DNA of 64,000 nucleotides from an uncultured Roseburia sp. (GTDB taxonomy: Bacteria > Bacillota > Clostridia > Lachnospirales > Lachnospiraceae). The stretch lies in assembly GCA_946002055.1 (NCBI GenBank), contig CAMFYL010000007.1:22549-86548 (forward strand). The letters are read 5' to 3'. A model generated the notes under the pieces. That model searched no databases. It was not told the origin of the DNA and saw only the letters and a list, made by a program, of their open reading frames with translations. A program made the translations under genes and the position numbers. This document shows positions 56,134-64,000 of the stretch, piece by piece. How positions within the stretch are numbered: position 1 is the first letter of the stretch; every line of letters starts with the position of its first letter.

Positions 56134-57327
56134 TCATTTATCCAACAACCAATCCGCAATATCAATAACCTTGATTCCCTCATATTGGTATTCATCATGC
56201 CTGGTTCTGGCTATCACATACTTAGGGTATGCATCCTTAATCTGCAAAAGTGGAGCTACCTCTCTTTCAAAGGTCTTCTCTTCAGTGATATTATCAGATA
56301 CCTGAATATAGATTTTCTCACTGCGCTTCACTGCGACAAAATCTATTTCCTTCTTATATAATATGCCCACATAAACCTCATATCCTCTGCGCAAAAGCTC
56401 AACAGCCACGATATTTTCCAATATCCGCCCGTAATCCATATTCTTTGTTCCAAGCTTTGCATAACGGAAAGTATGGTCACTCAAATAGTATTTGTCGTTG
56501 CTCGATAAATACTTTTTCCCCTTAATATCATATCTCCTAACCTTGTAGAATGCGAATGCATTGCACAGATATTGCATATAATTACCAACTGTCGTATGGT
56601 GTATCTTCTCCTGCATGCTTCCCAGAGTATTGGTAATGTTACGCGCAGACGAAAGATTCGACACATTATCCATAAGGAAATCCACAATTCTGTCCATAAG
56701 CTGCGTATTTCTTATCTTGTATTTTTTGCGTATATCACGCACTATCAGCGTATCAAACACATCAGCTATATAATCATACTTTGCTTCCTGATCTTTATAA
56801 AGATAGGAACCAGACATTCCACCCTCTAGCACATACTTATCCAAAGCGTCGTAGCGGTCTTTCAAGCCAAAGTACTCCATATACTCACGAAAGGAAAACG
56901 GATATACTTTGATTTCAAAAGTACGCCCTGTAAATAACGTAGCCAAATCCGAACTTAATAAAAAAGCATTAGAACCGGTAATATAGATATCATACTTCTC
57001 GCTGGCATGAAGTCCATTGACTGCTTTCTCAAAATCTTCGCACATTTGCACTTCGTCAATAAAGACAAAATTCTCTTTACCTGCAACATAATGTGCGTTT
57101 ACATAATCGTATAATGCGCGATAAGTCAGTAAATCGTCATAATCAGGCAGGTTAAAATTTATCTGTATAATATTGCAATCCGGGTTCTCCGATTCAATAT
57201 ATGCTCTAAATGCTTCTAGCAGCTTTGACTTTCCGCTTCGTCTTACACCGGTAATGACCTTGATATCCGGAGTCCCAAGTACATTGATTAACTTATCTAA
57301 ATACTGTCTACGCTCTATCAGCTTCAT
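56134..57327 (-). CDS. ATPase with C-terminal DUF4143 domain
   Basis: ATPase of 397 residues of the AAA_14/DUF4143 group. Walker A is ITGVRRSGKSKLLEAF, Walker B is FVFIDEVQMCEDFEK, sensor region YITGSNAFLLSS. A helical middle part (about 200-270) precedes DUF4143, which keeps a nuclease-like strand KKEIDFVAVKRSEKIYIQV, though the Lys of a PD-(D/E)xK site is not kept clearly. The start at 57327 gives 9 bases from AAAGG; two further ATGs lie just upstream. The gene is bracketed by identical inverted repeats. Its function is unknown. Confidence 0.85.
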   Translation of the reverse strand: MKLIERRQYLDKLINVLGTPDIKVITGVRRSGKSKLLEAFRAYIESENPDCNIIQINFNLPDYDDLLTYRALYDYVNAHYVAGKENFVFIDEVQMCEDFEKAVNGLHASEKYDIYITGSNAFLLSSDLATLFTGRTFEIKVYPFSFREYMEYFGLKDRYDALDKYVLEGGMSGSYLYKDQEAKYDYIADVFDTLIVRDIRKKYKIRNTQLMDRIVDFLMDNVSNLSSARNITNTLGSMQEKIHHTTVGNYMQYLCNAFAFYKVRRYDIKGKKYLSSNDKYYLSDHTFRYAKLGTKNMDYGRILENIVAVELLRRGYEVYVGILYKKEIDFVAVKRSEKIYIQVSDNITEEKTFEREVAPLLQIKDAYPKYVIARTRHDEYQYEGIKVIDIADWLLDK

Positions 57328-57359
57328 CTGCATCATCCTTTCACAAACAGTATGTACTT

Positions 57360-57388
57360 ATTATACTGTTTCTATTAGCCAAAATCAA
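57360..57388 (-). promoter_or_regulatory. Sigma-A promoter of the DUF4143 ATPase gene, overlapped by the inverted repeat
   Basis: On the minus strand TTGATT, 17 bases, TATAAT. One arm of the repeat at 57369-57415 fills the spacer, so a bound protein would block transcription. A CAGTAT/ATACTG pair also covers the -10. Confidence 0.68.
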
Positions 57389-57415
57389 TGATTTTTCATT
57401 TTTGGCTAATAGAAA
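57369..57415. repeat. Inverted repeat, copy upstream of the ATPase gene
   Basis: 16-bp perfect arms (TTTCTATTAGCCAAAA at 57369-57384, complement at 57400-57415) around 15 bases. It shares a 23-base run from the loop through the right arm with the copy at 56089-56133. Confidence 0.9.
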
Positions 57416-57508
57416 GAGGTTTCCACCATTTGTGACAACCCCATTTTCTACTTGTACTTTCTTAACAATCTTTCCCACTGATCCAGGAAAAATATACGAA
57501 AACGAAAA

Positions 57509-57548
57509 AAGGACCTTCCTTCAGATGTTTTTCTAAAGGAAAGTCCTT
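57509..57548 (-). terminator. Terminator of the greA-lysS unit
   Basis: 13-bp stem with one G-U pair (arms at 57509-57521 and 57536-57548), 14-base loop, then TTTTTTCG on the minus strand, 15 bases after lysS. Confidence 0.9.
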
Positions 57549-57562
57549 GATTTTACTGAATT

Positions 57563-59167
57563 TTACTTGTCCAATGACTTCATGGTCGGGAACAACAAAA
57601 CATCCCTGATTGCTGCAGAATCAGTCAACAGCATCACCAATCTATCAATACCATAACCGATACCACCTGTTGGAGGCATACCGATTTCCAAAGCATTCAG
57701 GAAGTCTTCATCTGTATGCTCTGCCTCGTCATCCCCTGCTGCCGCATTTGCATCCTGTGCTGCGAAGCGCTCACGCTGATCGATTGGGTCATTAAGCTCA
57801 GAATAGGCATTACACATTTCCCAGCCATTAATGAACAACTCGAAGCGTTCTACCTTGCTTGGATCCTCCGGTTTCTTCTTAGTAAGTGGAGAAATCTCAA
57901 TTGGGTGATCCATAATAAAGGTTGGCTGTACCAACTCGTGCTCACAATACTCCTCAAAGAAGAGATTTAAGATGTCTCCCTTCTTGTGGCGGTCTTCGTA
58001 CTCGATGTGACGCTCATCTGCAAGAGCCTTAGCTGCTGCATCATCAGCAACCTCATCAAAGTCAATCCCTGCATATTTCTTAACTGCATCTGTCATAGTA
58101 AGACGCTCAAATGGCTTGCCAAGATCAATCTCTGTTCCCTGGTAAGTAATTTTAGTGGTGCCACAAACAGTCTCTGCCAAATAGCGGAACATAGACTCTG
58201 TCAGCTCCATCATACCTTCATAATCTGTATATGCCTGGTATAACTCCATAAGAGTAAACTCAGGATTATGTCTGGTATCTACACCTTCGTTACGGAATAC
58301 GCGGCCAATTTCATATACTCTCTCAAGTCCGCCAACAATAAGTCTCTTCAAATACAACTCAAGAGAAATACGAAGCTTAACGTCCTCATCAAGTGCATTG
58401 TAGTGTGTCTCAAACGGGCGGGCTGCTGCACCACCTGCGTTAGAAACAAGCATTGGTGTCTCAACTTCCATAAAGTCTCTTCCTGCAAGGAAGTTGCGGA
58501 TTTCTTTGAGAATCTGAGAGCGCTTAACAAATACATCCTTGCTCTCCTGATTCATAATAAGGTCAACATATCTCTGACGATAACGCATATCGGTATCGGT
58601 AAGTCCGTGAAACTTCTCTGGTAAAATCTGAAGTGACTTGGTAAGAAGTGTCATCTCCTCTGCGTGGATGGATACTTCACCTGTCATCGTGCGGAATGCA
58701 AATCCCTTAATACCCCAGATATCGCCGATATCGGACTTTTTAAATGTTGCATAGAGTTCCTCGCCGATAGCGTCTCTTGCAACATAAATCTGAATATTTC
58801 CCTTTAAGTCCTGGATATTTGCAAAGGATGCTTTACCCATAACGCGCTTGAACATCATACGTCCGGCGATACATACCGCAATTGGTTCTGCATCCATAAT
58901 GCTTCTGCGCTCTTCGTAATCCTGCTTCTTAACAGCTCGCGCTTCTGCCTCTTCCATCCCCTCTGTTTCGGGAGCCACGCGGCCTGCCAATAATTTCTCC
59001 TCATGAGCATTGTAGAGGTCCTTAACATCAGATGTGTGATGTGTCACATCGTACTTTGTAATCTGAAATGGATCCTGTCCTGCTTCCTGAAGATTCGCAA
59101 GCTTCTCACGGCGAACCTTAAGCAACTGATTAATATCTTGTCCCTGGGCATTGTTCTGATTTGCCAT
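57563..59167 (-). CDS. lysS: Lysyl-tRNA synthetase, class II
   Basis: Charges tRNA-Lys. The 534-residue protein has an N-terminal OB-fold (AGRMMFKRVMGKASFANIQD) and the class II catalytic core: motif 2 RVFRNEGVDTRHNPEFTLME and motif 3 GGIGYGIDRLVMLLTDS. An N-terminal extension of about 10 residues (NNAQGQD) is low in complexity. It is slightly longer than the usual 490-510 because of an acidic insert near residue 485 (AAAGDDEAEHTDED). AGGTAGGAAAATT precedes the ATG. Cotranscribed with greA. Confidence 0.97.
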   Translation of the reverse strand: MANQNNAQGQDINQLLKVRREKLANLQEAGQDPFQITKYDVTHHTSDVKDLYNAHEEKLLAGRVAPETEGMEEAEARAVKKQDYEERRSIMDAEPIAVCIAGRMMFKRVMGKASFANIQDLKGNIQIYVARDAIGEELYATFKKSDIGDIWGIKGFAFRTMTGEVSIHAEEMTLLTKSLQILPEKFHGLTDTDMRYRQRYVDLIMNQESKDVFVKRSQILKEIRNFLAGRDFMEVETPMLVSNAGGAAARPFETHYNALDEDVKLRISLELYLKRLIVGGLERVYEIGRVFRNEGVDTRHNPEFTLMELYQAYTDYEGMMELTESMFRYLAETVCGTTKITYQGTEIDLGKPFERLTMTDAVKKYAGIDFDEVADDAAAKALADERHIEYEDRHKKGDILNLFFEEYCEHELVQPTFIMDHPIEISPLTKKKPEDPSKVERFELFINGWEMCNAYSELNDPIDQRERFAAQDANAAAGDDEAEHTDEDFLNALEIGMPPTGGIGYGIDRLVMLLTDSAAIRDVLLFPTMKSLDK

Positions 59168-59214
59168 AATTTTCCTACCTCTCGTATATCTTGCGAGAGC
59201 AATGCTCTCAATAA

Positions 59215-59694
59215 TTAATTCGATCTCTGAATCTCTAAAATCTTGTACTGCAATTCACCGGCAGGTGTTTCAACAGTAACAACATCACCAACCTGTGCTC
59301 CAAGAATAGCCTTACCTACCGGAGACTCGTTTGAAATCTTACCTGTCAAGCTGTTTGCCTCTGTAGAACCTACTACCTTATACTCAAGCTCCTCATTGAA
59401 TTCCATATCTAAAATCTTAACGCGGCATCCTACGTTGATCTTATCCAAATCAACTTCTTCTTCGTCAACCACTTCTGCATTCTTTAAAATCTTCTCTAAC
59501 TCTTCGATACGGGCTTCAATATCTCTCTGCTCATCCTTAGCTGCATCATACTCAGCGTTCTCAGACAAATCTCCCTGCTCTCTGGCTTCCTTGATTTTCT
59601 GAGCAACTTCCTTTCTTCTGACAACCTTCAAATCCTGCAATTCATCTTCCAGTTTTTTCAGTCCTTCGTAAGTTAAGATATTCTTCTTTTCCAT
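59215..59694 (-). CDS. greA: Transcription elongation factor GreA
   Basis: Factor of 159 residues that rescues backtracked RNA polymerase by stimulating transcript cleavage. The N-terminal coiled coil has the tip acidic pair in [20 protein letters not shown]; the C-terminal FKBP-like domain has [20 protein letters not shown]. First gene behind a consensus promoter; lysS follows after 47 bases. Confidence 0.96.
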   Translation of the reverse strand: MEKKNILTYEGLKKLEDELQDLKVVRRKEVAQKIKEAREQGDLSENAEYDAAKDEQRDIEARIEELEKILKNAEVVDEEEVDLDKINVGCRVKILDMEFNEELEYKVVGSTEANSLTGKISNESPVGKAILGAQVGDVVTVETPAGELQYKILEIQRSN

Positions 59695-59790
59695 GGTTTT
59701 ATACCCTTCCTATTCGTCATATTGTACCCTGCCAGATGTTCCTTCTCCTAACACGCTCTTCCATAGGCAGAGTATCACACAATAAAAGAT

Positions 59791-59819
59791 ATTATAGCCA
59801 TCAACAGGCCTCTTGTCAA
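59791..59819 (-). promoter_or_regulatory. Consensus sigma-A promoter of greA-lysS
   Basis: On the minus strand exact consensus TTGACA, 17 bases, TATAAT, located 2 bases after the dusB stop. Leader of about 90 bases to greA. Confidence 0.9.
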
Positions 59820-59821
59820 TG

Positions 59822-60811
59822 CTAGCTTTGCTGTAAAATCCGATGAAACAGCTCTTCCAATTCTTCGTAAGTACAAACTTCATTTACCATGCCCCGAAGT
59901 TTTGCCGAATTTTTATATCCGGCAGTATACCAAGCTGCATGCTTTCGAAATTCCCTGATACCGCTAAACTCGTCCCCGCGAAATTCAATTTGCATTTTTG
60001 CGTGGCGAAGCATGGTCTCTACCATTTCTTCCATTGGCGGCTTCCCTATGATTTCTCCTGTCTCAAAGTAATGAAGAATCTGAGAGAATATCCAAGGATT
60101 TCCCTGAGCACCGCGACCAATCATAAACCCATCGCAATTGGTCTGTGTTTTCATAGCAATCACATCCTTAGCATCTAGCAAATCCCCATTTCCGATGACA
60201 GGAATGGATACCGCATCTTTAACCTTAGCAATGATTTCCCAGTCTGCTTTTCCAGAATAGTACTGCTCTCTGGTTCTTCCGTGAACTGCGATAGCTGCAA
60301 CACCTGCATCCTCAGCAATCTTTGCCATCTCCACCGCATTTACATGTTCCTCGTCAAATCCCTTTCGGATTTTTACAGTAACGGGCTTCTTTATAGCCTT
60401 TACTGTCTTTCGAAGGATTTCTCCCGCAAGGGCAGGATTTTTCATCAGGGCAGAGCCATCTCCGTTATTGACAACCTTTGGCACCGGACACCCCATATTA
60501 ATATCTAGAATATCAAAAGGTTTGTCCTCAATCCTTTTAGCCATCTCACTGATACAGTCAGGATCAGACCCAAAAAGTTGCAAAGAGACGGGACGCTCCT
60601 TGGGATTCACCTCCAACAACTGATAGGTATTCTTGTTGTTGTACTGCAATGCCTTGGCGCTCACCATCTCCATACAAATAAGCCCCGCACCCTGTTCTTT
60701 TGCAAGCAAGCGAAATGGCAGGTCGGTAACGCCTGCCATGGGTGCTAGTATTAAGTTATTCTCTAGTGTCACAGAGCCAATCTGCAACCGGGACACTGGT
60801 TGATTTGTCAT
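59822..60811 (-). CDS. dusB: tRNA-dihydrouridine synthase DusB
   Basis: Flavoenzyme of 329 residues that reduces uridine to dihydrouridine in tRNA. FMN-barrel motifs: NNLILAPMAGVTDLPFR, DILDINMGCPVPKVV with the catalytic Cys, KIRKGFDEEHVNA, AVHGRTREQYYSGKADW and PVIGNGDLLD. AGTAGGAG precedes the ATG. It follows coaX by 12 bases, the usual clostridial order. Confidence 0.95.
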   Translation of the reverse strand: MTNQPVSRLQIGSVTLENNLILAPMAGVTDLPFRLLAKEQGAGLICMEMVSAKALQYNNKNTYQLLEVNPKERPVSLQLFGSDPDCISEMAKRIEDKPFDILDINMGCPVPKVVNNGDGSALMKNPALAGEILRKTVKAIKKPVTVKIRKGFDEEHVNAVEMAKIAEDAGVAAIAVHGRTREQYYSGKADWEIIAKVKDAVSIPVIGNGDLLDAKDVIAMKTQTNCDGFMIGRGAQGNPWIFSQILHYFETGEIIGKPPMEEMVETMLRHAKMQIEFRGDEFSGIREFRKHAAWYTAGYKNSAKLRGMVNEVCTYEELEELFHRILQQS

Positions 60812-60823
60812 AAATTACTCCTA

Positions 60824-61594
60824 CTATCTCCCCTGCTTGTTATAAATAAAACGCATACCCTGAAGGGTCAGATTTGGATCGTAAATATCGATGCAGTTAG
60901 TTTCCTGAGAAATCATGCCTCCCAATCCTCCAGTGGCTACAACCTTCACATTTTCATATCCAGACTCTTCAATCATATGCTTCACAATGTATTCTGTCTG
61001 TCCAATCTGTCCGTACACAAGACCTGCCTGCATAGAAGAAATGGTCTCTCTGGCAAGGATATGTTCCGGTTTCTTAATCTCAATTTCTGGAAGCTTTGCA
61101 GCATCCCGCCACAATGCCTTGGCAGAAATGCGAATGCCCGGCGCGGTAACACCTGCCATAAAAGCACCATCCGCACTAACCAAATCATATGTAGTAGCGG
61201 TTCCATAATCGAGAACCAATACCGGACCGCCATACAACTCGTATGCTCCTGCCGCGTCCACAATTCTATCTGCACCAATCTGCTTTGGATTTTCTGTTAC
61301 AATCTTGATTCCCGTCTTTATGCCAGGCTCCACAATCACAGGGTTAATATCAAAGTACTTGATAACGCCACTAACCAAAGAATGCATCACCGCCGGAACT
61401 ACGCTGGCAATAATTGCGTCTTTTACATTTTTTCTGGAAATACCATTGGTCTCTAAAATCTCACCAATTGACACACCATACTCATCTGATGTTCTAGGAA
61501 TACTGGTTGTCAATCGAAATGTTCCAACCAATGTCTCACCCTCAAATACACCTATCGTAATGTTGGTATTTCCAACATCAATCGCCATTAACAT
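60824..61594 (-). CDS. coaX: Type III pantothenate kinase
   Basis: First step of coenzyme A synthesis: phosphorylation of pantothenate, by the CoaX (ASKHA-fold) type. The 256-residue protein has the phosphate loop [18 protein letters not shown], the [16 protein letters not shown] motif, [12 protein letters not shown] and [16 protein letters not shown] lies 7 bases before the ATG at 61594. Confidence 0.95.
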   Translation of the reverse strand: MLMAIDVGNTNITIGVFEGETLVGTFRLTTSIPRTSDEYGVSIGEILETNGISRKNVKDAIIASVVPAVMHSLVSGVIKYFDINPVIVEPGIKTGIKIVTENPKQIGADRIVDAAGAYELYGGPVLVLDYGTATTYDLVSADGAFMAGVTAPGIRISAKALWRDAAKLPEIEIKKPEHILARETISSMQAGLVYGQIGQTEYIVKHMIEESGYENVKVVATGGLGGMISQETNCIDIYDPNLTLQGMRFIYNKQGR

Positions 61595-61606
61595 ACGTCT
61601 GTCTCC

Positions 61607-61948
61607 TTATTCCTCTTCCTGGAAGTCTTCTCCTAAGCAAAATACCCGATAGAACATTTCCAAGGACTCGAAGAGCTCCTCCTTGTCTCTCTGCAACTGC
61701 TTAATCTTAAGCACACTTCCGATTTCATCATAGAGAATATCATCTTCCTCTGTCTGGGTACGCATCTGCAAGTGTCCGTCTTCGTCAAAGACAATCTGCA
61801 ACGCCCCTCCCACATCTGCCGTAAACAGAACGCACATAATATGAAGCTCGTCCTGAATCCCCTGTGGCAATGAGGAAAATGCCTGGTTAAAATAATACTT
61901 CTTTGTGTAGGAGCTGGCTCCGCACAATACAACTTCTTCCTGATTCAT
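61607..61948 (-). CDS. Small protein, probably DUF6145 family
   Basis: Acidic protein of 113 residues. MNQEEVVLCGASSYTKKYYF at the start and LPQGIQDELHIMCVLFTADV in the middle recall a small family seen mainly in Lachnospiraceae beside coaX. No catalytic motif was found. It lies between argF and coaX, 20 and 12 bases away. Function unknown. Confidence 0.7.
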   Translation of the reverse strand: MNQEEVVLCGASSYTKKYYFNQAFSSLPQGIQDELHIMCVLFTADVGGALQIVFDEDGHLQMRTQTEEDDILYDEIGSVLKIKQLQRDKEELFESLEMFYRVFCLGEDFQEEE

Positions 61949-61968
61949 TCAATTAGGTCCACCTTTAT

Positions 61969-62967
61969 CTACTGCTGATCTGCGCCTAAGGTTGCATACA
62001 TAATCGCCTTGATGGAGTGCATACGATTCTCAGCCTCATCAAAGACAACCGACTGCTCGCTTTCAAATACTGCATCTGTCACTTCCATTTCTCTGATACC
62101 GAACTTGTCGTAAATCTCCTTGCCCACGGTTGTGTTCAAGTCGTGGAAGGCCGGAAGACAGTGCATAAAAATCGCAGAATCCTTTGCAAAAAACATAGCC
62201 TTCTCATTCACCTGATATGGCATAAGGTCGCAAATTCTTTCTTCCCATACATCTGTGGCCTCACCCATAGATACCCATACATCTGTGTAAATAACGTCTG
62301 CGCCACTGCATCCTTCCTGCACATCCTCTGTTAGGGTAATGCTTCCGCCTGTCTCTTTGCAGATTTCCTGACAGGTTGCCACCAATTCTGCCTCCGGGAA
62401 ATACTTCTGATTGGTACATGCCACAAAGTTGATACCCAACTTAGCGCAAGTAACCATAAGGGAGTTGCCCATATTATAACGTGCGTCTCCCATATAAACA
62501 AACTTAATCCCTTCGAATTTTCCCAGCTTCTCTCTAATGGTCAGCATATCGGCAATCATCTGGGTTGGATGGAATTCATTGGTCAATCCATTCCACACGG
62601 GAACTCCCGCGTATTCTGCCAGGGATTCCACAATCTCCTGTCCATAGCCTCTGTATTCAATACCATCGTACATACGACCCAATACTCTGGCCGTATCCGG
62701 GATGCTCTCCTTTTTTCCAATCTGGGAACCCGATGGATCCAAGTAAGTCACATGCATTCCCAAATCATGAGCAGCCACCTCAAAAGAGCAACGGGTTCTG
62801 GTACTGGTTTTTTCAAAAATCAATGCGATATTCTTGCCCTTTAACACGTCATGGGCCACACCGTTTTTCTTCTTCTCTTTTAATTCTGCTGCTAAATCTA
62901 CAAGATAGCAAATCTCCTCAGGTGTATAATCTAGTAATTTTAAAAAGTGTCGTCCCTTTAAGTTCAT
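61969..62967 (-). CDS. argF: Ornithine carbamoyltransferase
   Basis: Transfers the carbamoyl group to ornithine to give citrulline. The 332-residue protein has the carbamoyl-phosphate site [20 protein letters not shown], the ornithine-side loop [10 protein letters not shown], and [15 protein letters not shown]. No arginine deiminase or carbamate kinase gene is adjacent, so the anabolic role is more likely, but sequence alone does not decide. Confidence 0.94.
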   Translation of the reverse strand: MNLKGRHFLKLLDYTPEEICYLVDLAAELKEKKKNGVAHDVLKGKNIALIFEKTSTRTRCSFEVAAHDLGMHVTYLDPSGSQIGKKESIPDTARVLGRMYDGIEYRGYGQEIVESLAEYAGVPVWNGLTNEFHPTQMIADMLTIREKLGKFEGIKFVYMGDARYNMGNSLMVTCAKLGINFVACTNQKYFPEAELVATCQEICKETGGSITLTEDVQEGCSGADVIYTDVWVSMGEATDVWEERICDLMPYQVNEKAMFFAKDSAIFMHCLPAFHDLNTTVGKEIYDKFGIREMEVTDAVFESEQSVVFDEAENRMHSIKAIMYATLGADQQ

Positions 62968-62982
62968 TGGTATCTCCCCCGT

Positions 62983-63903
62983 TTATTTTTCGTCTTTTGC
63001 CACTTCTGTAATGGATTTTACAAGTCCAGCCACTCCCTGAATCTCTGATGGCACAATAATCTTTGTTGCCTTGCCGTCTGCTGCCTTTGCAAATGCCTCT
63101 AAACTCTTCAACTGAAGTACCGCATCATCCGGAGCTGCCTCTTTCAGGAAACGAAGTCCCTCCGCGTTAGCCTGCTGCACCTTAAGGATAGCCTCTGCCT
63201 CACCTTCTGCCTGGCGGATGGTTGCTTCCTTTACAGCCTCAGCCTTAAGAATCTGTGCCTGCTTCTCTGCTTCCGCATCAAGAATTGCAGATTCCTTCTT
63301 ACCTTCTGCAATCAAAATGGTAGATTTCTTCTCGCCTTCTGCAATCAGAATTGCCTCTCTACGCTCACGCTCAGCCTTCATCTGCTTCTCCATAGCATCA
63401 CGGATAGCTGCTGGTGGAATAATGTTCTTAAGCTCTACTCGATTTACCTTAATACCCCATGGATCGGTAGCCACATCGAGAGCTGCACGCATCTTGGTAT
63501 TGATGGTCTCTCTAGATGTCAATGTCTCATCCAATTCCAAATCACCGATAATGTTTCGAAGTGTTGTTGCCGTCAAATTCTCAATAGCCATAATTGGATT
63601 CTCAACACCATAGCAGTAAAGCTTTGGATCTGTAATCTGGTAGTACACAACCGTGTCAATCTGCATAGTTACATTATCCTTTGTGATTACCGGCTGTGGT
63701 GGAAAATCAACCACCTGTTCCTTCAAGTTCACATTCTTTGCTACACGATCAACGAATGGCACTTTGAAATGAAGTCCTACTGGCCAAGTGGTCAGGTATG
63801 CACCTAAACGCTCGATTACAAGAGCATGTGCCTGTGGTACAATCTTGATACATGAAATCACCAAGACAAGTAAAATAACGATCAAAATAATTGCTACTGT
63901 CAT
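62983..63903 (-). CDS. SPFH/band-7 domain membrane protein (QmcA-like)
   Basis: Protein of 306 residues: one N-terminal membrane helix (VAIILIVILLVLVISCI), an SPFH domain (HALVIERLGAYLTTWPVGLH, DNVTMQIDTVVYYQITDP), then an Ala/Glu-rich coiled coil (EKKSTILIAEGKKESAILDA). Family members scaffold membrane proteases or microdomains. The ATG at 63903 is chosen because GGAGG lies 8 bases upstream; a TTG five codons earlier overlaps that site. No NfeD gene is seen beside it within the window. Confidence 0.92.
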   Translation of the reverse strand: MTVAIILIVILLVLVISCIKIVPQAHALVIERLGAYLTTWPVGLHFKVPFVDRVAKNVNLKEQVVDFPPQPVITKDNVTMQIDTVVYYQITDPKLYCYGVENPIMAIENLTATTLRNIIGDLELDETLTSRETINTKMRAALDVATDPWGIKVNRVELKNIIPPAAIRDAMEKQMKAERERREAILIAEGEKKSTILIAEGKKESAILDAEAEKQAQILKAEAVKEATIRQAEGEAEAILKVQQANAEGLRFLKEAAPDDAVLQLKSLEAFAKAADGKATKIIVPSEIQGVAGLVKSITEVAKDEK

Positions 63904-64000
63904 AATATTAACCTCCAAATATATTATATTTATAAAATTATATTAATATTACATCACAACTGTTATTTTCGCAACAAAATAGGAGTCAGATTGTTTACAT
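63904..64000. other. Upstream region of the SPFH gene
   Basis: AT-rich 97 bases up to the right edge. A minus-strand TTGCGA, 17 bases, TAATAT is a possible promoter. Nothing else is recognisable. Confidence 0.3.

Noticed and set aside
59195..59209. Hairpin GAGAGC/GCTCTC between greA and lysS
   Set aside because: It has a 3-base loop and no U-run, and the genes are probably cotranscribed; it may be chance or an RNA-processing site.
1..64000. CRISPR arrays, tRNA or rRNA genes, transposases, prophage genes
   Set aside because: Looked for on both strands; no repeat-spacer pattern, cloverleaf or recognisable transposase, integrase or phage protein was found.

Overview
The window is chromosomal DNA of a low-GC, motile Firmicute, most probably a Lachnospiraceae member (Roseburia, Lachnospira, Butyrivibrio or a relative). 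This rests on short flagellins of about 268 residues, a FliW-CsrA pair behind the hook-associated genes, two FlgK paralogues, a coaX-dusB-greA-lysS block and strong AAGGAGG ribosome binding sites. No rRNA, tRNA, CRISPR array or transposase was recognised.

Positions 1-17285 (all minus strand) form a flagellin-glycosylation locus read from right to left. It encodes a CMP-legionaminic acid pathway (PtmE-like sugar-1-phosphate nucleotidyltransferase, LegG, LegI, LegH, LegF and, cut by the left edge, a LegC-type aminotransferase), two MptE/Maf-type nonulosonate transferases, and an embedded cassette of acyl ligase, acyl carrier protein, LuxE-like and LuxC-like enzymes, split transketolase, two SDRs and a radical SAM protein. 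That cassette looks like a dedicated route to an unusual sugar substituent or carbon-chain extension. It is the best candidate here for an undescribed system.

Positions 17304-30020 hold the late flagellar genes: two tandem, almost identical flagellin genes, a FliT-like protein, fliS, fliD, flaG, csrA, fliW, flgL, two flgK-type genes, flgN and flgM. Four sigma-28 (SigD) promoters and three clear terminators divide them into four transcription units. The leader of the first flagellin carries a near-ideal CsrA hairpin, matching the FliW-CsrA switch encoded upstream. A 144-bp imperfect palindrome follows the flgM promoter.

Positions 30280-48294 are mixed: three tandem chemoreceptors without a large external sensor domain, glucose-6-phosphate isomerase, an HD-domain protein, a single-domain response regulator, an SDR divergent from a fourth chemoreceptor, and a run of small housekeeping or stress genes (MIF-like tautomerase, MmcQ/YjbR-MGMT fusion, PAS protein, C69 dipeptidase, glyoxalase-like protein, YgjP-type metalloprotease, YaaA, Bcp peroxiredoxin, DUF234 ATPase).

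Positions 48530-52551 encode a REC-REC-HD-GYP regulator and a hybrid histidine kinase with HPt. Positions 52787-55861 are a compact three-gene unit (TrmB-type regulator, MFS transporter, SGNH hydrolase) whose CpG-rich codons differ from its surroundings and suggest horizontal transfer. A DUF4143 ATPase gene follows, flanked on both sides by copies of the same inverted repeat. The right end (57563-64000) is ordinary core genome: lysS, greA, dusB, coaX, a small family protein, argF and an SPFH-domain membrane protein.
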